Shown in pieces: positions 1-8,536 of a DNA stretch of 64,000 nt (the first letter of the stretch is position 1; the number at the start of each line of letters is the position of its first letter). The notes beneath the pieces were generated by a model. It was not told the DNA's origin. It ran no database searches and worked only from the letters and a program-made list of their open reading frames with translations. A program made the position numbers and the translations under genes. The stretch is from NCBI RefSeq assembly GCF_004006295.1, contig NZ_CP026095.1, positions 2,590,001-2,654,000 on the forward strand, given 5' to 3'. The stretch comes from Peribacillus asahii. Lineage in GTDB: Bacteria > Bacillota > Bacilli > Bacillales > DSM-1321.

Positions 1-365
1 TCAAAGCTGTATTTATTTTGGTGGGGCTTTTTTTTGTTCATTTTAGCTAAATCAATCGCATGCATGAACGATACCATTTCATGATGCTCAATATCTCCAT
101 CACGGGCTATCACCCGATAAATCTCCTGTTGATTCTGTTTCGTCACTCTAATTAAACAATTAATCCCGGAAATAACACCGAAGAAGACTTTTTTACGCCT
201 TCGGCCATACATTCCATGGATTACATCATAAATTGGAGCCCCTAAGTAAGCACTCTTATTTATCGAAAAGTTTTCACAAAAATCTGGGCTGAGGTGAATC
301 AGTCGCCCGCTGCCATCAACTTCAATGTATCCCCAGTCTTCTAGTAAATTTATCGTCTTCTCCAT
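1..365 (-). CDS. PAS-domain N-terminus of a probable sigma-54 activator (partial)
   Basis: About 121 codons are open from an ATG at 365 to the left edge, so the gene runs out of the window. An SD (ggaaaggtg) overlaps the end of the MaoC-like gene 5 bp upstream, so the two are one transcript. The fragment looks like a PAS sensor domain (WGYIEVDGSGRL..., then a beta-rich stretch). It ends with a basic linker and NKYSF, which resembles the YxFDDIIG linker that opens the AAA+ domain of bacterial enhancer-binding proteins. The AAA+ and HTH domains would lie outside the window. A sigma-54 type promoter and palindromes upstream of the operon support the call. Without the rest of the gene, another PAS protein remains possible. 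Confidence 0.6.
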   Translation of the reverse strand, partial: MEKTINLLEDWGYIEVDGSGRLIHLSPDFCENFSINKSAYLGAPIYDVIHGMYGRRRKKVFFGVISGINCLIRVTKQNQQEIYRVIARDGDIEHHEMVSFMHAIDLAKMNKKKPHQNKYSF

Positions 366-370
366 ATCAA

Positions 371-793
371 TCACCTTTCCGATAATACAAAAAGAACAAC
401 TTGTCCTTTAATTACCTCGGTTCCATTTTGATTAAAGCATGTAACCTTTTGCGTAACCCAATTTCTTTCAAGATTAACATCAATAATCGTCAATTCAGCG
501 GTAATGACATCTCCGGCATGTACCGGATGATAATAAATCATCTCTTTTTGCAGCAATACACAAGCACGTCCCGGAAGTTTATCGGTAATCACTTGGGTAA
601 CTAATCCCTCCACCAACATTCCAGGAACAATCGGCTGCGAATAACGATGATTCTTCCAACTATCCTCATTTCGTTGATAGATTGGATTAAAATCTTTTGT
701 TAATTCATTGCATTGTTGAACATCGTCTTCTGTAAATATCCGTCGCAAACGGGCTATTTGTCCGATAAACAATTCCGAAGTAGATAAGTTCAT
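371..793 (-). CDS. MaoC-like hotdog-fold protein
   Basis: A 140-residue single hotdog domain of the MaoC/(R)-specific enoyl-CoA hydratase family, the usual length. The hydratase signature is recognisable around residues 34-60 (DFNPIYQ ... QPIVPGMLVEGL), where active members have D-x-N-P-L-H and V-P-G-M-L. The catalytic histidine is replaced by tyrosine (NPIY instead of NPLH) while the aspartate is kept, so classical hydratase activity is doubtful. It may bind an acyl-CoA or serve as a modified hydratase. SD aaggag precedes the ATG. It is first in an operon with the PAS regulator and is preceded by a candidate sigma-54 promoter, which suggests a role in fatty- or branched-chain acyl metabolism. 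Confidence 0.85.
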   Translation of the reverse strand: MNLSTSELFIGQIARLRRIFTEDDVQQCNELTKDFNPIYQRNEDSWKNHRYSQPIVPGMLVEGLVTQVITDKLPGRACVLLQKEMIYYHPVHAGDVITAELTIIDVNLERNWVTQKVTCFNQNGTEVIKGQVVLFVLSER

Positions 794-973
794 TTATACT
801 CTCCTTTATTCACAGACTTTTCTGCTGTATCAAAAGTAAGTTTCATAATCACATAGATTTTCATTTGCATCTCTCCATTCTCATTTTATCTGTCCAATAC
901 TTAAACGTAGAACAATCATGTTGTTTTGTGATTGATATATTGAACGGAACATTGCTCCTCTTGCTTAATCATA

Positions 974-992
974 TTGCAAGTTTCATACCAAC
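974..992 (-). promoter_or_regulatory. Candidate sigma-54 (-24/-12) promoter
   Basis: On the minus strand the sequence TTGGTATGAAACTTGCAA has the invariant GG-N10-GC spacing of sigma-54 promoters. It matches YTGGCACG-N4-TTGCW except for two transitions in the -24 box. It lies about 180 bp upstream of the MaoC-like gene start, in the same direction, leaving a long leader. The PAS protein encoded second in the operon is the natural candidate activator. Confidence 0.55.
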
Positions 993-1031
993 AAGTATCC
1001 TTTATAAAAAAAGACCTAGATTCAGATAATC

Positions 1032-1080
1032 TCGCAAAAGTGATAATTTTTCGCATAATTGCGAATCGATTTTGCGAAAA
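1032..1080. promoter_or_regulatory. Candidate enhancer (UAS) with TTGCGAA half-sites
   Basis: A perfect 6-4-6 palindrome TTCGCATAATTGCGAA lies at 1050-1065. It is flanked by two further half-sites in inverted orientation, TCGCAAAA at 1032-1039 and TTTTGCGA at 1070-1077. The centre is about 70 bp upstream of the -24 element, within the usual range for enhancer-binding protein sites. Assignment to the adjacent PAS regulator is an inference. Confidence 0.4.
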
Positions 1081-1187
1081 ATTATTCATAAAAAAATGCA
1101 CACTACTAGGTAGCGTACATTAAGCTTACTTGTATAAGGCGTACCCCCAACATGTTGTACACGAAGCACAATGTAATCCCCCTTTCA

Positions 1188-2138
1188 TTATCCTCGCCAC
1201 TTGTACCTGACACCCGGATTTTTTTCACTTTCGAGTGATTCCCCTGTTAACACAAGCGGAATTCCTTCAGGCAAGGATGAAGCAGCGGGAGCATCGTCTA
1301 ATATTTTTAAAAGAGTTCCTTTTGGGACAAATGGATATAGTTCTTCAATATGGTGATTCAACAAGCGGAAGCAGCCTGCTGACACACTTCTTCCGACCGA
1401 AGAAGGCTTGTTTGTTCCATGTATGGCTACTTCTTGTTCGAGTACAATCCCTCTTGTGCCAAACGGAGAGCCTGGACCATTCGGTTCCACCACTCTTTCC
1501 GTTACATATGAAGATGAAAACGGCATTCCTTTTTTTCCTGTAGCTATAGGGTAAACAGCAATCGGTCTGCCATGAAATGAAAGTGCCAATTTGTGCACAC
1601 TCGGGTAAACGAGGATTTCCACTAGTTCTTTTCGAGCATCAAGAGGGGTACCTGCTAAAAGAAGAGTATAGCTTTGGCTCGTTCGTTTGTACGTAATTCC
1701 TTTAGGAACATATGAAATCCAGTTATTCGGATAAGGACTCGCTAACTCCTCAAGCGAAACAGGATAGCGTTTTTTTGCTTGATAAAAATGCACAATCGCG
1801 CTGTTTACAACGAGCCATTCTATATGCTTTAGATTTGTTACATCAACCGTCAGCAATGCACCATCTTTTTGAGCAATATTAGTCTCCTGCTGTGAAGCGT
1901 TTTTTTTCTTGTGCCCAGGTGTAGAATCATGTATCGCTGTAGACGCATCAACATCGTTTTCTTCCGTGAACCTATCTGTAAAGTGAAAAAAATAACGATC
2001 TAAAACAAATGCAGTATACAAAAGAAATAAACAAGAGAAAAAGATTAGTAAAGCCAGCAATCTTCTGCTCGATTTCCTCTGTTTTGCTTGTGATTTAGCC
2101 TTTCTTACACGCATGTAGCGATTTTGAGCTTTATTCAT
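1188..2138 (-). CDS. Membrane-anchored L,D-transpeptidase (YkuD domain)
   Basis: A 316-residue protein with a basic N-terminus, one membrane segment at about residues 27-47, a linker with a helical region, and a C-terminal YkuD catalytic domain from about residue 170. The active-site region reads HGTNKP ... SAGCFRL, with the catalytic cysteine near residue 255. Most family members have SHGC(I/V)R; here the histidine before Gly-Cys is alanine, a variant I believe also occurs elsewhere in the family. Known relatives form 3-3 peptidoglycan crosslinks or act in the spore coat and cortex. The start is supported by a good SD (aggagg) 7-8 bp upstream. It is monocistronic. Confidence 0.9.
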   Translation of the reverse strand: MNKAQNRYMRVRKAKSQAKQRKSSRRLLALLIFFSCLFLLYTAFVLDRYFFHFTDRFTEENDVDASTAIHDSTPGHKKKNASQQETNIAQKDGALLTVDVTNLKHIEWLVVNSAIVHFYQAKKRYPVSLEELASPYPNNWISYVPKGITYKRTSQSYTLLLAGTPLDARKELVEILVYPSVHKLALSFHGRPIAVYPIATGKKGMPFSSSYVTERVVEPNGPGSPFGTRGIVLEQEVAIHGTNKPSSVGRSVSAGCFRLLNHHIEELYPFVPKGTLLKILDDAPAASSLPEGIPLVLTGESLESEKNPGVRYKWRG

Positions 2139-2497
2139 CTTTCTCGCCTCCTGCTTCTTTTAATGCCAGTGCGTAAAGAGTTTGCCGGCGATAAAATGAG
2201 CCCCGGCTATATTGTTTACACACTCAACCTTGTTTTAAAGCAGATCGATGACTCACAAATTGCTCCAAATGTAAATGAAACACTTTTCCTCCTTAACTTG
2301 TTTACTTAGCTTATTTTTCTTGCTTTCTCGTGAATGGTTACTCTTTTTATATAAAATGTCCTGACACTTAGATTGATTCTCGATGCATTTTTAAAATTTA
2401 CATTTTTTACATTATATAAAAGTATATCACCAGTTCTTAATACAGAACAACAAAACACCATTTTCCCCTGCGTTTTCAGCAAAAAGTCAGCTAAATA

Positions 2498-2528
2498 AAA
2501 AAATCGCCTCAAAAGGAGACGATTTTAA
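2498..2528 (-). terminator. Rho-independent terminator after the LysR gene
   Basis: Minus-strand hairpin with arms AAAATCG and CGATTTT plus an inner CTC/GAG, one mismatch and a short loop. It is followed in the minus direction by a long T run. It lies about 125 bp after the LysR stop. Confidence 0.6.
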
Positions 2529-2651
2529 TCAGTTCATTTAATTATGCTTCTTTCCGTCATATTAAGTTTTAGCGTCTGTCAATTTTCTAAACTATCTTTT
2601 ATACAGTACTTTTGCATAAACATAAGTAAAAAGGGAAATATACATGTTCTC

Positions 2652-3566
2652 TCAACAAGTAGTCTCTGCACATGACCAGTCTCTTGCATGTTTCAAAGTA
2701 ATATCGATAAACATTGATAAAGCTGGGGAAACCCATTTATTTTTGTGATAAACGACTTGGGAGTATATCTGTTTTAAATCAGCCTCGCAAGGAATAATTT
2801 TTAACCTTCCTGCCTCGATTTCATCATTTACTGTCATTAAAGGTAAATAAGCAATACCAAGCCCACTCATTACAGAACGCTTTATCGCCTCAATACTCCA
2901 AAGTTCCATGATGTTGGACGGTACAATCCCTCTATCACGTAGGAACTCTTCAAATATTCTTCGATAACTGCCTTCTTTCTCGTTCACAATCAAACACTCG
3001 CGTATCTTTTGATTTTCGTAGCTTTTATCTAAAATATTCAGCGAACAGTCAGAACTTCCAACGAGAACAATCGGTTCATTCATTAACGGATGGATGATTA
3101 AATCCGAATCCTCAAACTGTGGCAACATGACAAACGCAACATCTGCACTACCATCAACTATTGCTTTCTTGTTATCTCCGCAAGAGGCGTTACTTAAACG
3201 GATGCTTACATGGGGAAATTTCTTTCGATATTCTTTTAATATTGGTTCTAAGCGGAATACTGTTAGAGATTCAGGAGCCGCAATCTTTAACGTCCCTCTA
3301 ATATCCTTTTCCTCACTGGTAATGCTTTCGATTTTTCCATAAGTATCTAAAATATCCTGTGTATAGGGTAACAACTTCTTACCAATTTCAGTTAATCTTA
3401 TCTTTCGACCCATCCGATCAAACAGAGGTGCGCCTAAATGCTCTTCAAGTGCCTGAATATGAGAAGTCACCGTGGATTGAGTGTAACCTAAATGTTCTGC
3501 TGCTTGTGTGAAGCTACCCGTTTCAATGACCTTTTTAAACGTAACAAAATGGCGTATTTCCATCAT
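2652..3566 (-). CDS. LysR-family transcriptional regulator
   Basis: A roughly 304-residue regulator with an N-terminal winged helix-turn-helix (MEIRHFVTFKKVIETGSFTQ, then AAEHLGYTQSTVTSHIQALE, residues 1-60) and a periplasmic-binding-like effector domain. A GTG at 3575 is possible, but the SD AAAGGTGG overlaps it. The ATG at 3566 or the one at 3563 is better spaced, so 3566 is used. It is divergent from the MFS gene at 3719, the classic layout for a LysR protein controlling its neighbour. The effector is unknown; an organic anion carried by the transporter is a reasonable guess. Confidence 0.9.
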   Translation of the reverse strand: MMEIRHFVTFKKVIETGSFTQAAEHLGYTQSTVTSHIQALEEHLGAPLFDRMGRKIRLTEIGKKLLPYTQDILDTYGKIESITSEEKDIRGTLKIAAPESLTVFRLEPILKEYRKKFPHVSIRLSNASCGDNKKAIVDGSADVAFVMLPQFEDSDLIIHPLMNEPIVLVGSSDCSLNILDKSYENQKIRECLIVNEKEGSYRRIFEEFLRDRGIVPSNIMELWSIEAIKRSVMSGLGIAYLPLMTVNDEIEAGRLKIIPCEADLKQIYSQVVYHKNKWVSPALSMFIDITLKHARDWSCAETTC

Positions 3567-3614
3567 TTCACCCACCTTTATTTTACTCTTACTTCTATAG
3601 TATCAAAAAAATCA

Positions 3615-3628
3615 ATGAATAGTTTCAT
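3615..3628. promoter_or_regulatory. Small palindrome in the LysR/MFS intergenic region
   Basis: ATGAATAGTTTCAT is a perfect 5-4-5 inverted repeat between the divergent genes. It could be part of a regulator site, but it does not fit T-N11-A cleanly, so the assignment is weak. Confidence 0.25.
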
Positions 3629-3692
3629 AAACTTCAATTTTACTAATAATTAGTCGCGAGTTAATATTAAGAAAAAACAGGAGGCTATTTAT

Positions 3693-3722
3693 ATGAAGAC
3701 AACGGGGGTGGTTACGTTTTGA
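3693..3722 (+). CDS. Possible 9-codon leader ORF coupled to the MFS gene
   Basis: An ATG at 3693 with an excellent SD (aggagg, 8 bp upstream) opens MKTTGVVTF. Its TGA stop (3720-3722) overlaps the TTG start of the transporter (3719-3721) as TTGA. The best ribosome binding site in the region thus serves this tiny ORF. Either translation is coupled to the TTG, or one base has been lost and the ATG was once the transporter start. Confidence 0.3.
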   Translation: MKTTGVVTF

Positions 3723-4993
3723 AACGTATACACTATAGCTGGTTTATTCTTTCCATAACATTTTTCTCCATTATTGTAGCCGGAATTGTTATGTCATCAT
3801 CAGGGGTTTTCATAGATCCTTTCGAAAAGGAATTTGGCTGGGATCGATCTGTTATTGCACTCGCTTTTGCCATTAGTATGTTTTTATTTGGTATATCCGG
3901 TCCATTTATGGCAGCATTACTTAATGTGATTGGCTTAAAGAAAATGATGATTGTTTCTATGACAACTTTACTGACAGGTATCATACTAACCTTCATTATG
4001 AATCAATCTTGGCAGATGATCATCATTTGGGGCTTAATTATCGGGCTGGGATCAAGTCTTTTTCTAACGGTATTAAGTCCATATGTAGCGAATCATTGGT
4101 TTGAGAAAAGAAGAGGTCTTGCAGTAGGAATATTAACGGCAAGTACAGCAACAGGTCAGTTAATTCTACTTCCTGTCTTAGCGGCTATTATCGATCAGTA
4201 TTCGTGGCGCTGGGCCATTGGTTTAATTATGATCCTTAGTTTCACCATGCTTATCATAATCTTTTTATTTATAAAAAACACACCAAAGGATGTTGGTATT
4301 CTTCCATATGGACTTGAAGAAGAAATACAAGAGAGCCATGAAGGACAAAAGGAAAACCCTATTGTTGTAGCCTTCAATGGTTTATTCGAAGCTGTGAAAG
4401 TGAAGGAATTTTGGTTATTATCTGGTAGTTTCTTTATTTGTGGACTTTCAACGAGTGGTTTAATTGGTACACATTTTATTTCTTACTGTATAAGTTTTGG
4501 AATACCTTTAGTTACAGCAGCTTCGTTTCTTTCATTTATGGGAATCTTTAATCTAGTAGGAACAACTCTATCCGGTTGGCTGTCAGATCGTTTCGATAAT
4601 CGATGGCTATTATTTTGGTACTATGGTTTAAGAGGGGCTTCTCTTGTATTACTTCCTTATGCATTAACTGAAGGTTCCACTACTATGCTAGTTATCTTTA
4701 CCATGTTTTATGGATTAGATTGGATTGCAACTGTTCCACCAACTATTGGTATCTCAAGACAAATCTTCGGCACTAATAAAAGTGGAATCATTTACGGTTG
4801 GATTTATGCATCTCATCAGGCAGGTGCTGCAGTAGCTGCATATGGAGGGGGTCTAATCTATAAATTTTTCAACACTTACACTTGGGCATTCTTCTTGGCA
4901 GGAGTTTTCTGTTTATTAGCAAGCTTATTTGTCATTATTATTAAAAAACAACATTCCAGTCAATTAACTAAGGAAGGAGTAATGAATGTATAG
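3719..4993 (+). CDS. MFS transporter, oxalate/formate antiporter (OFA)-like
   Basis: A 424-residue, 12-segment major facilitator. The opening HYSWFILSITFF and the GxGxG-rich helices are typical of the OFA/monocarboxylate group. The loop between segments 2 and 3 carries a weak MFS motif A, and a central cytoplasmic loop (about residues 190-220) is charged. It probably moves a small organic acid across the membrane. The start is TTG with a gggggtgg SD, coupled to an upstream mini-ORF. It is divergent from the LysR gene, which likely controls it. Confidence 0.85.
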   Translation: MKRIHYSWFILSITFFSIIVAGIVMSSSGVFIDPFEKEFGWDRSVIALAFAISMFLFGISGPFMAALLNVIGLKKMMIVSMTTLLTGIILTFIMNQSWQMIIIWGLIIGLGSSLFLTVLSPYVANHWFEKRRGLAVGILTASTATGQLILLPVLAAIIDQYSWRWAIGLIMILSFTMLIIIFLFIKNTPKDVGILPYGLEEEIQESHEGQKENPIVVAFNGLFEAVKVKEFWLLSGSFFICGLSTSGLIGTHFISYCISFGIPLVTAASFLSFMGIFNLVGTTLSGWLSDRFDNRWLLFWYYGLRGASLVLLPYALTEGSTTMLVIFTMFYGLDWIATVPPTIGISRQIFGTNKSGIIYGWIYASHQAGAAVAAYGGGLIYKFFNTYTWAFFLAGVFCLLASLFVIIIKKQHSSQLTKEGVMNV

Positions 4994-5038
4994 GGATGTA
5001 GAGAAAGCTAAAACTCATGTATTTACTTTCCTCTTACC

Positions 5039-5065
5039 GTATAAGATAAATTATTTATCTTATAC
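5039..5065 (+). terminator. AT-rich perfect hairpin downstream of the MFS gene
   Basis: A perfect 12-bp inverted repeat (arms start GTATAAGATAAA) with a 3-base loop, 46 bp after the transporter stop, followed by atttttaca. It has low GC for a terminator but is well placed. Confidence 0.4.
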
Positions 5066-5147
5066 ATTTTTACATATTCTAGAAAGCAGCCTGTATTCAA
5101 GAGAATCTATATTTTAATTACTAAAAGGTGCTTTTCTAAAGTAAATA

Positions 5148-5193
5148 AACCCCAATTTCTAGGTGCTGCAAGAGAGAAATTAGGGTTTTTTAG
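5148..5193 (+). terminator. Rho-independent terminator
   Basis: Arms ACCCcAATTTCT and AGAAATTaGGGT around a 14-base loop, followed by TTTTTTAG on the plus strand. It is the second hairpin after the MFS gene. Confidence 0.5.
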
Positions 5194-5344
5194 TTCAATT
5201 TCCTTAATCTTGTATATCTACATTTTCCTAACTCTATCTCTAATCATCTTCGAAACACAATTAGGTTCTAATATGTTACGACTCACACCCCCAGAATCTG
5301 CATTAAGCAATCTTATCTGTTCGAACGAGTTTTTAGAAATTCGT

Positions 5345-5947
5345 CTATTTCAAGGAACCAAGATAATAACCACCAAGGAAAATAGTCAAAATAAGGACAA
5401 AATGAATAATTGCCCAACCAAGTCCACCAAATTTCAAATGATTTATATTGATTGGCTTTCTTAAATCTCTAGGAATAATTATACCGCCAATCCATTCAAA
5501 AACTAAAAAATATATCCACCACCATGTATAAGAATCCCAAAAGCCCCATTTAAAGCTATATCTAATTAGCCCAGTATTTGTTAATGACCATGTTTCCAAA
5601 AACATTCCTATATGAATAATCGTCCAATAGAAAGGTATTTTCCATCCCCACTTCTCTGGACTATAACGAACGGATAAAAGAACCATTATAGGAAAGAAAA
5701 GTGTAACAACAGTTACCGGCATAATTTCAATCCTAGGGAATAATAGATATGGAAATGAATAAAACTTAAATTTCACAAACATATAGCACAAAATGTTTCC
5801 AGCTAAAGCTGATAAAATAAATAACAAACCTTATCTTTTCTTATCTAATCTTTAAAAAAAGATAAGGCTCAGAAGGCCAGTGATAATCACAATAATATAG
5901 GCAAAAGATTCGATATTGAATCCAATATTTATATAATCAGTTAACAT
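5345..5947 (-). pseudogene. CBO0543-like membrane protein with two in-frame stops
   Basis: Reading from an ATG at 5947, one frame runs 201 codons to 5345 but is cut by TAA at 5854-5852 and again at 5833-5831. The first piece (31 residues, MLTDYINIGF... plus a membrane helix) and the second (160 residues, several helices) together resemble the intact 180-residue neighbour at 6039-6581. Both look like the CBO0543 family of small multi-pass Bacillus membrane proteins. Length and frame fit a single ancestral gene with two nonsense mutations. The second part could still start at a TTG (5827), but no good SD precedes it. Confidence 0.65.
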
Positions 5948-6038
5948 TTTATACGCATTCCCCCTACTTCATTTTTTTCTTTTTTGTTCCCCTAAAAATC
6001 CCCATTTAAATTGCACAACTAAGAGAATCAACTTATTT

Positions 6039-6581
6039 TTATTTCAATTCAGTAATTGGAATATGGAAGTATATAATCATAAAAACGGTAAGTAGAAAGC
6101 ATAATAACCATGTTAACAATGGTCTAGTAAAATGGAGCCGTATGCCAATAAACATACAAAACCAAATAAAAGTTGACCACCCAATATTCCAACCATTATG
6201 ATGTGTATTTAATCCTATAAGTACGTAAAATGCTTCTACTACTGCCCACGTCAATGTCCATAGTAATATATAGCTTATTTGATTAATGAAACGTTTTTTG
6301 AAAGGATAGTGTGGGAGATAAATTAAAATCAATGGGGGATAATAAAGATAAACCATAAATAAATCAATAAGTGTATGATTAGGAAGAAAGGACGTCCCAG
6401 AAAAATACCATAATGATTTATTGTACGTTAGAAGGCTAACAGTCAAACTCAATGTCATGACAAAAAGCACGGTTGAATAATATTTTTTCCAATTTCTCCA
6501 ATCGCTGAAACGCCATGCTACGATTAATACTATACATTCAAAAATTATTGTTAAATAGTTTGAAAATCCCAAAGCTTTCAC
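6039..6581 (-). CDS. CBO0543-like multi-pass membrane protein
   Basis: 180 residues with about five or six hydrophobic helices and aromatic-rich loops (WRNWKKYYST, HNGWNIGWSTF). I recognise it only as resembling the CBO0543 family found in Bacillus and Clostridium; the function is unknown. The GTG start has a weak SD. The gene is 91 bp upstream of its broken paralogue on the same strand, so the pair probably arose by duplication. Confidence 0.65.
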   Translation of the reverse strand: MKALGFSNYLTIIFECIVLIVAWRFSDWRNWKKYYSTVLFVMTLSLTVSLLTYNKSLWYFSGTSFLPNHTLIDLFMVYLYYPPLILIYLPHYPFKKRFINQISYILLWTLTWAVVEAFYVLIGLNTHHNGWNIGWSTFIWFCMFIGIRLHFTRPLLTWLLCFLLTVFMIIYFHIPITELK

Positions 6582-6783
6582 CCCAAATTTAACTCTTATA
6601 GCCTCCCTTGATTATGTATATAACCATTGCTATTAGTTTATATAGTTTCCTTTGTTTAGGGATTTGATTCAAATCCATCCATATTTAAACTTTTTAAAGT
6701 CTTCTTTGTTAAAATTCGACTTTGATTATGTATTTTTGTTCAGCAAAATCGCCCTAAAATGAAAAATGAGCGCTTATCCATTC
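6582..6783. other. Intergenic, left half of a palindromic repeat at its end
   Basis: No gene seen. The last 25 bases (6759-6783, containing gagcgcttatccattc) match the sequence that flanks IS3 copy A on its left. They are therefore the left half of the dispersed palindrome described elsewhere. Confidence 0.5.
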
Positions 6784-6816
6784 TGATCTGACCCCTGTCA
6801 AGTAGACATAAAAAAA
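6784..6816 (-). mobile_element. 33-bp right-end remnant of the IS3-family element
   Basis: These 33 bases are the exact reverse complement of the right end of IS3 copy A (11745-11777). They sit directly after ATTC, the target base pattern seen at the complete copies. The rest of the element is gone, so this is a deletion scar of a fourth insertion. Confidence 0.8.
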
Positions 6817-6962
6817 CAGCTGCCTATGGTAACTGTGTCTATTGAAGGAAAGTTACTTTGGTTTAAATACCAGAAATAATATTTTAACATTTCGCCCACC
6901 CTTTACCATTTAGGAAATCTTTCATAATTAAAATAATAAGTTGAAAAACCACATAATTTGTT

Positions 6963-7158
6963 TTAAGAAAAAAGACTAATATATATACCAAGGGCAATTA
7001 AACCAAAGATAATAATGACCACATAAATTAAAGTTAAATTTGTAAAATTTCTTTTGGTTGAGCTACTATAATTATCGTCACCCTTCCCTGCGATTAATAG
7101 TGTTAAAACAATAGCTATTATTAAAATAATATTTAAAAGAAATCTATTAAGGGTTCAT
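6963..7158 (-). pseudogene. Small two-helix membrane protein, frameshifted
   Basis: From an ATG at 7158, reading through a CCC run with one base removed gives 64 residues. They form a hydrophobic helix, a polar turn (AGKGDDNYSSSTKRNF) and a second helix ending in a TAA at 6965. As written, the ATG frame stops after three codons. No clear SD is present, so this is either a decayed gene or one started from a non-canonical codon. Not recognised as a named family. Confidence 0.35.
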
Positions 7159-7433
7159 TAATTGTTCTTTGTGGGAGAGCAAAGTCTCGAAGTGAGCAGC
7201 GGTAAACAAGCGGAAGCGCGGCAGGTCTGAGAACTGTTTATAGTATTTTTACTAAATTTAAAGAGGTACAGGCTACATACTCTTCAAGTTAAAATTTAGA
7301 GCTCCTTTAGAACAAAATTTAGGGGTTTATTAGTATTGTTTGCTAAAGAATGGACAGCATAAAGACAAGTATTTTCATTATTAAGACTCACCATGAAAAG
7401 TTTGAAAGGAAAAACATTAAAAAGGAGTAAACG

Positions 7434-8009
7434 ATGCATTGGTATGAAAAGTTAAATCAATATTTTCCGATTGAAGAAATGAAATCAAGAAACCACATGG
7501 AAACCTTACTTGAAGAGCGTTCAGATATCTACCATAAGGATGAGAGCTCTAAACATATTTTAATGTATGTTGAACTAGATAATTTTATTTTTATTGATTA
7601 TCTTCTCGTTTCAAAAAATGCTAGAGGTGAAGGACTCGGGCATAAACTATTGGAAAAACTAAAACGAAAAGAAAAACCGATTATACTTGAAGTAGAACCA
7701 ATTAACTATGAAGACAGTGATTCAGAAAAAAGACTTCATTTTTATAAACGTGAAGGATTTGAGCATGCTAACTCCATTGGGTATGAGAGAAGGTCCCTTG
7801 CAACAAAAGAGCTTAATGAAATGGAAATCCTCTACTGGGCACCCAATAATGAGTCGGAAGAAATGATCTTTGAAGCAATGAAGAAGACATATAATCTGAT
7901 ACATACATATAAGGATCAACATTTTTATGGTGAATCCTATCAACCAGTTGAGGAAGTTCTAACCTTTGGCAAAGAGTCGAAAAATGAAAATTTATTTGAA
8001 AATCTATGA
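7434..8009 (+). CDS. GNAT-family N-acetyltransferase
   Basis: 191 residues with a GNAT fold. The acetyl-CoA binding motif A is ARGEGLGHKLLEKL at about residues 64-77, preceded by the beta4 strand FIFIDYLLVSKNA. The C-terminal LHFYKREGFE (about 102-111) is the usual beta5/alpha4 region. It transfers acetyl from acetyl-CoA to an unknown amine. SD aaaaggag lies 7 bp before the ATG. It stands alone with no operon partner. Confidence 0.85.
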   Translation: MHWYEKLNQYFPIEEMKSRNHMETLLEERSDIYHKDESSKHILMYVELDNFIFIDYLLVSKNARGEGLGHKLLEKLKRKEKPIILEVEPINYEDSDSEKRLHFYKREGFEHANSIGYERRSLATKELNEMEILYWAPNNESEEMIFEAMKKTYNLIHTYKDQHFYGESYQPVEEVLTFGKESKNENLFENL

Positions 8010-8041
8010 CTTTTATATTGTCACTTAGTTAATCGATTGGT

Positions 8042-8430
8042 GGTTCTGGTGGAAAAACTTGAAAAAAACATAAAAAAGCGAAAGATTTCCAGTGACCTCT
8101 GGTCTTATGCAACTAGTCCAAACGGTTGATGGATGAATTCTTTTTGATTTTGGACAGACTTCTCCCTTTGAAGATTCTGTCCTTTTTTGATCATGTGCAT
8201 AGCCTCTAGCCCCGTAATCATTCGTTTGGCAGTCCGTAAGGACTTTAATCCAATCATCGGGCGAATTCATTTTTAATAAAGCGATGATCCTGCTCCACGA
8301 TATTGTTGAGATATTTAACTTGCCTTAGTTGGATGCCTTCAGGCATCTGTTTTTCTTCTTTTAACTCTTGAATAGTGATGGGAATTGGTGTACCCAACGT
8401 AATAATCGTACTTACTACAAATATTGTATA
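8042..8430 (-). mobile_element. IS6-family element remnant
   Basis: It begins with a degenerate terminal repeat (ggttctggtgg) and is nearly identical over its first 150 bases to the remnant at 38162. On the minus strand it encodes the C-terminal part of an IS6 transposase (GIQLRQVKYLNNIVEQDHRFIK, then a frameshift and scrambled residues). Compared with the intact copy at 28250, more than half the element, the N-terminal domain and one terminal repeat are missing. Confidence 0.7.
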
Positions 8431-8536
8431 AAGCATAATAGATATTAGATTTGAGGGAAATTTCTTCATTTCATCACCACAGTGGTTTTAAATATTTTAC
8501 ATACACTTTGATTATCTCAGAATGTTATAACCTTTT

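Noticed and set aside
916..1101. 61-codon minus-strand frame
   Set aside because: It covers the sigma-54 promoter and the palindromes, has no SD and no protein-like features.
2306..2512. 68-codon minus-strand frame after the L,D-transpeptidase
   Set aside because: It starts in the LysR terminator, has low complexity and no SD.
7160..7260. Structured RNA in a GC-richer patch before the GNAT gene
   Set aside because: No known riboswitch core or terminator was recognised.
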